Assembly (NCBI GenBank): GCA_030840615.1
Contig: JAVEEE010000440.1
Coordinates: 1-6,626, forward strand
Length of the DNA: 6,626 bases
Reading direction: 5' to 3'
Source of the DNA: Frankiaceae bacterium
Lineage (GTDB): Bacteria > Actinomycetota > Actinomycetes > JAFAQI01
Shown: positions 1-5,235 of the stretch, piece by piece
How the letters are laid out: every line of letters starts with the position of its first letter
Numbering within the stretch: position 1 is the first letter of the stretch
Program-made: the position numbers and the translations under genes
Notes under the pieces: model-generated
Told to the model about the DNA's origin: nothing
Database searches by the model: none
What the model saw: the letters and a program-made list of their open reading frames with translations, nothing else

Positions 1-151
1 CGACCCTGCCGGCCAGCGGATCCCGGGTGAGCGCGAGGGCGAGGCGGAGGGCGGCTAGTCCGTCCGGCTCGATGAGCCGGCCGTGGCAGGCCGGGGCGCG
101 CACGGTCATCGTCTCCAGGGATCGGCAGGGTCCGGGCTCCGGTTGAGCCAT
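1..151 (-). CDS. Partial hypothetical protein, N-terminal 50 residues only
   Basis: An open frame starts at the ATG at 151 and reads leftward off the window edge without a stop. The start is supported by GGAG six bases upstream on the minus strand. An internal ATG at 106 is an alternative start, with GGAG only three bases away. From that second Met on, almost every third codon position is G or C, as in the other genes here, while the first 15 codons are less biased, so the ATG at 106 could be the true start. The visible peptide has two cysteines (residues 9 and 22) and a Leu/Ala-rich helical stretch around residues 32 to 42. I do not recognise the family. I checked for a WhiB-type cluster ligand pattern because whiB genes can neighbour PBP genes in actinobacteria; it is not visible in this fragment. 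The gene is divergent from the PBP gene and shares a 126-base intergenic region with it. Confidence 0.6.
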   Translation of the reverse strand, partial: MAQPEPGPCRSLETMTVRAPACHGRLIEPDGLAALRLALALTRDPLAGRV

Positions 152-180
152 GAGCAGCTCCGGGGGAGTGAAGCGGCTCC

Positions 181-190
181 TGTCATGACA
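181..190. promoter_or_regulatory. Perfect 10-bp palindrome in the divergent promoter region
   Basis: TGTCATGACA is identical to its own reverse complement. It lies in the 126-base gap between the partial minus-strand gene and the PBP gene, about 30 bases upstream of the former and 90 upstream of the latter. A short ACGGG/CCCGT inverted repeat follows at 192-206. The position suits a transcription factor site acting on either gene, but I cannot match it to a known regulator and a 10-bp palindrome can occur by chance. Confidence 0.3.
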
Positions 191-267
191 CACGGGGCAA
201 ACCCGTCCTGACCATGACGAATACGGGCTATTTGTGGACTAGTCACAGGGCCCGGTCGGGCGCGGCT

Positions 268-273
268 TACGCT
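268..273 (+). promoter_or_regulatory. Candidate -10 element for a leaderless PBP transcript
   Basis: TACGCT fits the actinobacterial TANNNT -10 pattern and ends seven bases before the ATG at 281. That would place transcription initiation at or next to the start codon. There is no Shine-Dalgarno sequence before GTG 278 or ATG 281, which agrees with leaderless translation. No convincing -35 is seen, so this is a tentative call. Confidence 0.3.
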
Positions 274-280
274 GCGAGTG

Positions 281-2470
281 ATGGCCCAGCAGAGCCTGCC
301 CCCTCGGACGCCGAACGTCGCCGTGGCAGCCGTCGCCGAGCGCCGCTCGCGCACCGCCCGGCTGCGTCGGCGCCGGCGCCAGATCGCGCTGTGGATGGTC
401 GTCGCCGTGCTCGTGGGGGCAGGATCTTTCGGCGCCGGCCTGCTGGCGGCGCCGCTGGACTACTCGTTCCAGCCCGTTCCGCCGCAGGCCGTGTTCCTGC
501 TCGACTCCGACGGCCGGTTCATCGCGACGATCCGCGCGCCGCAGGACCAGGAGATCGTGCGCTCCGACCAGATCCCGGCCGTCATGAAGAACGCGGTCGT
601 GGCGGCAGAGGACGAACGGTTCTTCGCGCACCGGGGCGTCGACCCGCTCGCCGTTCTCCGGGCGTTCTGGCGCGACGCGACCGGTGCCCACCTGCAGGGT
701 GGCTCGACCATCACGCAGCAGTACGTGAAGAACGTCTACACCGGCAGCCAGCGCACGGCGCTTCGCAAGCTGCGCGAGGCGAGCCTCGCGATCCGGCTCG
801 AGCAGCACCTCAGCAAGGACCAGATCCTCACCCGCTACCTCAACACCCTCTACCTCGGCAACGGCGCCGCCGGCGTCCAGGCAGCGAGCAAGTACTACTT
901 CGACGTACCGGTCGAGCAGCTCGATCTCGACCCGCGGACCGGAAAGCACGACCCAGCGCTCGCGCTCGCGCGTGCCGCGACGATCGCAGGCTTCATCCCG
1001 GCGCCGTCCGCGTGGAACCCGGTCGAGGACCCGGGACAGGCGCGACGCCGCGAGCTCTACGTCCTGAACCAGATGATCAAGAACCACATCATCACGTCGC
1101 AGCAGGCCACCGACGCCTACGGTGACGGGCTGCCGCGAATCGTCGGGCGATCGAAACCCGACGGCGCGACAATCGCGCCGGAGTTCCGCGACTACGTGGC
1201 CAACCAGCTCAAAGGCACGCTTGCCTTCAGCGACACGACGCTGTTCAACAGTGCGGGCGTCCGCGTGCGCACGACTCTCGACCTCGACCTGCAGAAGGCC
1301 GCCGTTCATGCCCTCAACTCGGTGTTGTCGCAGAAGAGCGATCCCGAAGCCGCCGTGGTCGCGATCGACCCGCGCAACGGCGACATCAGAGCGCTGACGA
1401 CGAAGCAGGACGGCGGCTACCAGAAGGCGGGGTTCGACCTCGCCACCGGTGCGAGTCGCTCGTCCGGCTCCACGATCAAACCGTTCACACTCGCCGTCGC
1501 GTTGCAGCACGGGCACACTCTCGACGAGCCGCATTCCGCGCCGTCGTGCGTGACAGTCGCCGGCGGGCGGATCTGCAATGCCGAGAGCGGGTCCGGCTTC
1601 CAGACGCTGCGCAGCGCACTGGTCAACTCGATCAACACCGTCTACGGGCCGTTGGCGATCGACCTCGGCCTGCGTCGCGTCGTCGACCAGATGCGCCGCG
1701 CCGGTGTTGACGTCGCACCGCTGGCCAAGGGATCCGATGGCAAGCCGTTCCCCGCGCAGGCGCTTGGCGTTCAGGTGACTCCGCTCTCGGAGGCGGTCGG
1801 CTTCGGCACGCTCGTCAACCACGGTGTTCACCACGCGCCCCGGTCGGTGCTGCGGGTGCGCAGTGGGTTCGAGGGCGACCTCTACAAGGCAACCTCTCAA
1901 CCGAGTGGTGACCGGGTGATGCCGAAGGCCGTCGCCGACCAGGTGACCGAGGTCATGCAAGGTGTTGTCGACCAGGGGACCGGCACCGCGGCGCGCCAGC
2001 CGTTCCCGGTCTACGGCAAGACGGGTACGACGGACGACTTCACCAACGCGTGGTTCACGGGCTGCTCGCATACGTTGTGCATTGCGGTATGGATGGGCTA
2101 CGACAAGCAATACCTGCATCACGGCACGGTGCCGCACTCGATGCGCAACGTCGAAGGCGCGTCCGAGGTCTTTGGCGGAACGCTTCCCGCCCGCATCTTC
2201 GCGCAGACGATGAGCGACTACCGGGTGCTGCAACAGCCGCACGGCTCGCTGTCGGCGACGCCGTCCCCGGCTGCCACGTCGAATGTCACGACGCCGTCCT
2301 CGACAACGACGACGACCCCGAAGCCGCGCCGGCCGACGAAGTCACCGAGTCCGAAACCCTCGGAGAGCCCGACTCCGAGCCAGTCACCGACGCCTTCCCC
2401 GAGCAACACGTTGCTGCCGTCGCCCACCACCGGGCCACAGGAACCGCGGGAGCAGCTGCGTCGCCGCTGA
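281..2470 (+). CDS. Class A penicillin-binding protein (bifunctional transglycosylase/transpeptidase)
   Basis: This 729-residue membrane-anchored enzyme polymerises lipid II into glycan strands and cross-links them outside the membrane. Layout: an Arg-rich cytoplasmic tail (about 21-33), one transmembrane helix (about 35-57), a GT51 glycosyltransferase domain with the catalytic Glu110 in EDERFFAHRG and QGGSTITQQ at 139-147, then a transpeptidase domain with SxxK (Ser397-Lys400), SIN (Ser450-Asn452) and KTG (Lys580-Gly582). All catalytic motifs are intact. Cys423/Cys432 and Cys595/Cys600 are exported and could form disulfides. The last 74 residues (656-729) are Pro/Ser/Thr-rich with SPTPS-like repeats and end in three arginines. 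No PASTA domain is seen, unlike some actinobacterial PBPs of this class. The adjacent GTG at 278 is an equally possible start; neither has an SD sequence. It resembles the PonA/PBP1 group, but I do not assign a paralogue. Confidence 0.95.
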   Translation: MAQQSLPPRTPNVAVAAVAERRSRTARLRRRRRQIALWMVVAVLVGAGSFGAGLLAAPLDYSFQPVPPQAVFLLDSDGRFIATIRAPQDQEIVRSDQIPAVMKNAVVAAEDERFFAHRGVDPLAVLRAFWRDATGAHLQGGSTITQQYVKNVYTGSQRTALRKLREASLAIRLEQHLSKDQILTRYLNTLYLGNGAAGVQAASKYYFDVPVEQLDLDPRTGKHDPALALARAATIAGFIPAPSAWNPVEDPGQARRRELYVLNQMIKNHIITSQQATDAYGDGLPRIVGRSKPDGATIAPEFRDYVANQLKGTLAFSDTTLFNSAGVRVRTTLDLDLQKAAVHALNSVLSQKSDPEAAVVAIDPRNGDIRALTTKQDGGYQKAGFDLATGASRSSGSTIKPFTLAVALQHGHTLDEPHSAPSCVTVAGGRICNAESGSGFQTLRSALVNSINTVYGPLAIDLGLRRVVDQMRRAGVDVAPLAKGSDGKPFPAQALGVQVTPLSEAVGFGTLVNHGVHHAPRSVLRVRSGFEGDLYKATSQPSGDRVMPKAVADQVTEVMQGVVDQGTGTAARQPFPVYGKTGTTDDFTNAWFTGCSHTLCIAVWMGYDKQYLHHGTVPHSMRNVEGASEVFGGTLPARIFAQTMSDYRVLQQPHGSLSATPSPAATSNVTTPSSTTTTTPKPRRPTKSPSPKPSESPTPSQSPTPSPSNTLLPSPTTGPQEPREQLRRR

Positions 2471-2482
2471 ATAAGTCGGCGA
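2461..2482. terminator. Weak candidate bidirectional terminator hairpin between convergent genes
   Basis: TCGCCG at 2461-2466 pairs with CGGCGA at 2477-2482 around a 10-base loop. It spans the PBP stop codon and the 20-base gap to the CAP gene stop. The stem is short and there is no U tract, so it is only a plausible end for the two facing transcripts. Confidence 0.25.
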
Positions 2483-2490
2483 GGCGTGGA

Positions 2491-3225
2491 TCAGGCAGCG
2501 AGCCGGGACAGGGTCGCGACGTAGTCGTAAGCCTGCGCGACCGGGTCGCTCGCACGCGCACTGTGACGTTGCCGCATCTGGTGCAACCGGTGCAGCAGGA
2601 CGGCTCGCGGTGACGGTCCAGCCGTGGGGTGCACGGTCGGTGCGCTCGGCGTGGTGCCGCTGTACGCCGAAGGGCTCGTCGCGGGAGGCGAGCTCGCGTG
2701 ATGCGTCGGGCTCGAGTGATGCGTTGTGTGACTCGGCGCCGACGTGGTCATCGGCTGGCGGAAGTCCTCCGTGACCCAGACGGTGCCGTGGCGGTCGACA
2801 CTGACGCCGACTCCGACCTCGGTGAAGTCGTGGTCGAGGATGTTGGCCCGGTGCTCGGGGCTGTTCATGAACGCGGTGTGGATGTCGTCGACCGACGGGC
2901 CTTCGCCGACGTTTTCGCCGACTGCCTGCCAGTTGTGCACGTCACTCGTGAGGCTCGGGTTGTGGTAGAGCGATTGCTTCGAGGACATGTTCTGCGAGTG
3001 TGCACGCGCCACCGACGTGAGGTCGGACGCGACGGCGTAGGGACGCAGACCGCTGGCCTGGCGAGCGGCGTTCATCTTCGAGATGAACTGCGACTCCATG
3101 CTGCTGGTGCTTTCGGCGAAGGCGGCTGTCGGTGTGGCAACTGCCGTGACGACCCCGGCTCCGATGCTCATGAGCGCGGTCGCCAGGACGGGCACGACAA
3201 GGCTGCGCAGGGCGCGCGACGACAC
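2491..3225 (-). CDS. Secreted CAP/SCP-domain protein (YkwD type)
   Basis: The 244-residue product begins at GTG 3225, chosen because GGAGGT lies seven bases upstream; a longer frame from GTG 3243 would put that SD inside the gene. Residues 1-37 form a signal peptide (basic n-region, hydrophobic core, AFA before the predicted cut at 37/38). A CAP domain follows at about 43-159, with His88 in LYHNP, Glu104 in GENVGEG, NSPEHRANIL at 121-130 and VTEDF at 151-155, the usual cavity and signature positions. Bacterial CAP proteins are extracytoplasmic; their activity is mostly unknown. The tail (about 160-206) is rich in Ser, Thr, Pro and His, including paired histidines. It is followed by a basic, probably helical end (about 207-244) that I do not recognise. 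The gene is monocistronic, convergent with the PBP gene, and preceded by a c-di-GMP-I riboswitch-like leader that probably controls its translation. Confidence 0.9.
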   Translation of the reverse strand: MSSRALRSLVVPVLATALMSIGAGVVTAVATPTAAFAESTSSMESQFISKMNAARQASGLRPYAVASDLTSVARAHSQNMSSKQSLYHNPSLTSDVHNWQAVGENVGEGPSVDDIHTAFMNSPEHRANILDHDFTEVGVGVSVDRHGTVWVTEDFRQPMTTSAPSHTTHHSSPTHHASSPPATSPSAYSGTTPSAPTVHPTAGPSPRAVLLHRLHQMRQRHSARASDPVAQAYDYVATLSRLAA

Positions 3226-3232
3226 GAGAGCC

Positions 3233-3238
3233 ACCTCC
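3233..3238 (-). promoter_or_regulatory. Ribosome binding site of the CAP gene
   Basis: GGAGGT on the minus strand sits seven bases before GTG 3225 and decides the start over the in-frame GTG at 3243. The overlapping GGTGGC (3235 to 3230) is complementary to GCCACC at 3298 to 3293 in the same leader, so this site could be masked by RNA folding. Confidence 0.8.
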
Positions 3239-3292
3239 GGCACTCGGCCGGGGCGGTCGCCGCGACGGTGGGACTCGTCACGGTCACTTGTG

Positions 3293-3298
3293 GGTGGC
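3293..3298 (-). promoter_or_regulatory. Candidate anti-Shine-Dalgarno segment of the riboswitch expression platform
   Basis: GCCACC on the minus strand lies four bases after the aptamer and is exactly complementary to GGTGGC overlapping the CAP-gene SD. The slightly longer GGCCACCC (3299 to 3292) can instead pair with GGGTGACC (3397 to 3390), just 5' of the aptamer, with one mismatch in eight. The two pairings exclude each other, as expected for a translational switch. A second CCACC at 3271 to 3267 is a competing anti-SD candidate. No terminator hairpin with a U tract is seen, so transcriptional attenuation looks unlikely. The pairing is read by eye, not by energy folding. Confidence 0.4.
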
Positions 3299-3301
3299 CA
3301 A

Positions 3302-3382
3302 CGACGTTCGGCAGGTCGGCTGACTGCTCGTCGCAGTCCCGTGCCTTTGCGGCCCGTGTTCGCACACGGTGTGCCTTTGTCG
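3302..3382 (-). promoter_or_regulatory. Cyclic di-GMP-I (GEMM-I) riboswitch aptamer
   Basis: Read 5' to 3' on the minus strand, the parts of the GEMM-I motif appear in order. P1 outer strand is CGAC (3382-3379) with GTCG (3305-3302), and the inner strand GGCA (3375-3372) pairs with TGCC (3313-3310). A perfect six-base-pair hairpin CCGTGT/ACACGG (3369-3364 with 3359-3354) carries a GCGA tetraloop of GNRA type. GCAAAG follows at 3350-3345, then a second hairpin GACTG/CAGTC (3338-3334 with 3326-3322), then AGCC at 3321-3318. By hand alignment to the Vc2 aptamer, the G20 equivalent is G3375, A47 is A3348 and C92 is C3311, all as in c-di-GMP binders; GEMM-Ib cGAMP sensors carry A at position 20. 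The known consensus GCAAACC is GCACACC here. The aptamer ends 76 bases before the CAP gene's GTG start, placing it in that gene's leader. Confidence 0.8.
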
Positions 3383-3477
3383 GGTCGGCGGTCACCCCGG
3401 CGTTCGGGTGTTCCTTCGATAGCGGCATCGACGCGCTACGCCCGGTCTTGAGCCGCCAGACGGGTGATCTGGGGTGC

Positions 3478-3491
3478 TTGCAAATGTGCAA
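3478..3491. promoter_or_regulatory. Inverted repeat, candidate operator of the acyl-CoA synthetase gene
   Basis: TTGCA-AATG-TGCAA is a perfect inverted repeat with a four-base spacer, ending 11 bases before ATG 3503. Its arms extend imperfectly outward to GTG and CAC with one bulged base. Lying over the expected core promoter of the ligase gene, it looks like a repressor operator, perhaps of a TetR- or GntR-type fatty-acid regulator; that regulator type is inference. AACACT at 3490-3495 could be a -10 for a leaderless message and would be overlapped by the repeat. Confidence 0.4.
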
Positions 3492-3502
3492 CACTCGCGC
3501 CG

Positions 3503-4993
3503 ATGAGCGCTGAGCACGGTGGTCAGAGCGACGGGGGCAACCTCGCGTCTCTCGTGCGCCGGGCGGCGGCCGCCGCTGCGGACAAGCCCGCCCTGATGTC
3601 GAACGCGGCCACGCTCACGTGGCAAGAGCTCGACGAACAGGTCGACCGACTCGCCACCGCGCTGCAGGCGCGGGGGCTCGCGGTGGGAAGCCGGGTGGCG
3701 GTCCTGCTGCCTAACTCCGTCGAGTTCGCCGTCGCCTACTTCGGCACGTTGCGCGCCGGCCTGGTGGCGCAGCCGCTCAACACCGCCTACACCGCGGCCG
3801 AGCTGGCCTTCCAGCTCGCCGACGCCGACGCCGCCCTCGTCATCGCCGACCCCGGGCTGGCCCCCCTGGTCGAGGACTTGCCCGTGCTGGTCACCGGGTC
3901 CGATGCCTGGCGGGATGCGCTTGCCGAGCCGGCCTCCCCGGTCGACGCTCCGAGCGGCGGCGAGGACCTCGCCGTGCTGCTCTACACGTCCGGCACCAGC
4001 GGGCGGCCCAAGGGCGCGATGCTGAGCCACCGCGCGCTGCTGACCAACCTCGACCAGCTCGCGCGCATCGAGCCGGCGGTTGTCGCCCGCGACGACATCG
4101 TGCTGCTCGTGCTGCCGCTGTTCCATGTCTACGGGCTCAATGCCGGTCTCGGCATGACCGCCTATGCCGCGGCCACCGGCCTGCTCGCCGACCGCTTCGA
4201 TCCGGTGGAGACGTTGGGCCTGGTCCGCGACCACCGCGTCAGCAACATCATCGGGGCGCCACCCATGTATGTGGCCTGGTCGATGCTGCCCGAGCTGGCG
4301 GACTCACTCGCGGGCCTGCGTCTTGCCGTCTCGGGTGCTGCGCCGTTGCCGGCGTCGGTGCTGTCCGACGTTCTCGACTCCACCGGGCATCACGTGTTCG
4401 AGGGCTATGGCCTGACCGAGACCGCGCCGGTGCTGACCACGACGCTGTGCAGCGCGGCGGCCAAGCCGGGCTCGATCGGCCGGCCCATCCCGGGGGTGCA
4501 ACTGCGGCTGATCGACGACACCGGTGACGAGACGGACGAAGACGACCCCGGCGAGATCACCGTGCGCGGCGGCAACCTCTTCTCGGGTTACTGGCCTGAC
4601 GGGGCAGGCGGGCCCGACGCCGACGGTTGGTTCCGGACGGGAGACGTCGCCTACGCCGACGCTGACGGCGACCTGTTCCTCGTCGACCGCATCCGCGAGC
4701 TGATCCTCGTCAGCGGCTTCAACGTCTACCCGCGCGAGGTCGAGGATGTCATCGCCGAGCATCCCGATGTCGCGGAGGTCGCCGTACTCGGCGTTCCGCA
4801 CCCCTACACCGGCGAGACAGTGCGCGCACTGGTGGTGGCCCGCGACGGAACGAGCCCGACTGCCGAGTCCCTCATCGAACATGCGGCCACCCGGCTGGCG
4901 CGGTTCAAGTGCCCGACATCGGTGGAGTTCGTCGACGAGCTGCCCCACTCGGTGACAGGCAAGGTCTCCAAGGGCAAGCTGCGCGAACGGTGA
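3503..4993 (+). CDS. AMP-forming acyl-CoA synthetase (fatty acid-CoA ligase-like)
   Basis: This 496-residue member of the ANL adenylating superfamily would activate a carboxylic acid, probably a fatty acid, to an acyl-adenylate and then to the CoA thioester. The P-loop-like A3 motif YTSGTSGRPKG is at 161-171, YGLTE at 302-306 and the ATP-ribose-binding Asp381 in GWFRTGD. The hinge and A8 region follow (DRIRELILVSGFNVYPREVE), and the catalytic lysine is Lys487 in SVTGK. All are intact and the length is normal, so it should be active. Substrate chain length cannot be told from the sequence. ATG 3503 is chosen because the protein aligns best from MSAE; an in-frame GTG at 3464 would add 13 residues with no SD. 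No SD is seen before ATG 3503 either, so the message may be leaderless. The downstream glutaredoxin-like gene overlaps its stop codon. Other names for such proteins are FadD-like or long-chain-fatty-acid-CoA ligase. Confidence 0.93.
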   Translation: MSAEHGGQSDGGNLASLVRRAAAAAADKPALMSNAATLTWQELDEQVDRLATALQARGLAVGSRVAVLLPNSVEFAVAYFGTLRAGLVAQPLNTAYTAAELAFQLADADAALVIADPGLAPLVEDLPVLVTGSDAWRDALAEPASPVDAPSGGEDLAVLLYTSGTSGRPKGAMLSHRALLTNLDQLARIEPAVVARDDIVLLVLPLFHVYGLNAGLGMTAYAAATGLLADRFDPVETLGLVRDHRVSNIIGAPPMYVAWSMLPELADSLAGLRLAVSGAAPLPASVLSDVLDSTGHHVFEGYGLTETAPVLTTTLCSAAAKPGSIGRPIPGVQLRLIDDTGDETDEDDPGEITVRGGNLFSGYWPDGAGGPDADGWFRTGDVAYADADGDLFLVDRIRELILVSGFNVYPREVEDVIAEHPDVAEVAVLGVPHPYTGETVRALVVARDGTSPTAESLIEHAATRLARFKCPTSVEFVDELPHSVTGKVSKGKLRER

Positions 4994-5235
4994 AACCGGC
5001 GCGAGTGACCGTGCTCACGAAGCCGGGTTGTCACCTGTGTGAGGACGCCTGTCGAGCGGTCGAGCGCATCGCAGCCGAGTCTGGTGTCGGCTGGTGCGAG
5101 CACGACATCAGCGACGATCCGGATCTGGTCTCCCGCTGGGCGGAGTATGTGCCGGTCATACTCGTCGACGGCCAGGTGCACGACTGGTTCCGGGTGCAGG
5201 ATGACCGGCTCCGGTCGGCGCTCGCCGACTGTTAG
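4990..5235 (+). CDS. Small glutaredoxin-like protein (thioredoxin fold)
   Basis: The 81-residue protein begins with a beta strand, then the redox motif CHLC (Cys14-Cys17, in KPGCHLCEDA), and has a cis-proline at Pro55 in YVPVILVDG. This is the layout of the glutaredoxin-like DUF836 family, common in actinobacteria as a short thiol-disulfide protein of unknown partner. Extra cysteines sit at 21, 36 and 81. The start is GTG 4990, which overlaps the ligase stop as GTGA and implies translational coupling. A longer frame from 4909 would lie inside the ligase gene and adds an unrelated N-terminus, so it was not used. The gene is only loosely tied to the ligase by function; cotranscription is the main link. 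Its TAG stop overlaps the TAA stop of the DUF349 gene on the other strand. Confidence 0.88.
   Translation: MKPARVTVLTKPGCHLCEDACRAVERIAAESGVGWCEHDISDDPDLVSRWAEYVPVILVDGQVHDWFRVQDDRLRSALADC

Noticed and set aside
1..151. WhiB-family regulator next to the PBP gene
   Set aside because: The 50 visible residues lack the spaced cysteine pattern and match no WhiB N-terminus I know; more sequence to the left would be needed.
192..207. GGGGCAAACCCG as a second GEMM-like riboswitch before the PBP gene
   Set aside because: Only a GCAAACC-like string is present. No GCAAAG strand, GNRA hairpin or AGCC segment follows, so it is just a short inverted repeat.
239..2242. 667-residue open frame on the minus strand opposite the PBP gene
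   Set aside because: It lies antisense to a gene with intact GT51 and transpeptidase motifs, its translation is Arg/Val/Gly/Asp-rich without any recognisable domain, and long antisense frames are expected in GC-rich DNA.
3416..3426. FliA-type (motility sigma) -10, GCCGCTAT, before the riboswitch on the minus strand
   Set aside because: It partly resembles the -10 GCCGATAA, but no TAAA-like -35 lies at the required distance.
3226..3500. c-di-AMP (ydaO) riboswitch, often found before actinobacterial cell-wall protein genes
   Set aside because: The conserved ydaO segments were not found, whereas the GEMM-I segments are present in the right order.
2629..3513. 294-residue plus-strand frame across the CAP gene and its leader
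   Set aside because: It is opposite a clear CAP domain with signal peptide and SD. The composition is typical of a shadow frame and it has no SD.
3392..4234. 280-residue minus-strand frame opposite the ligase start
   Set aside because: It is antisense to the conserved ligase N-terminus, crosses the divergent promoter region and shows no domain.
4909..4989. Longer N-terminus for the glutaredoxin-like protein
   Set aside because: It would lie wholly inside the ligase coding region in another frame. The thioredoxin fold begins properly just after GTG 4990.
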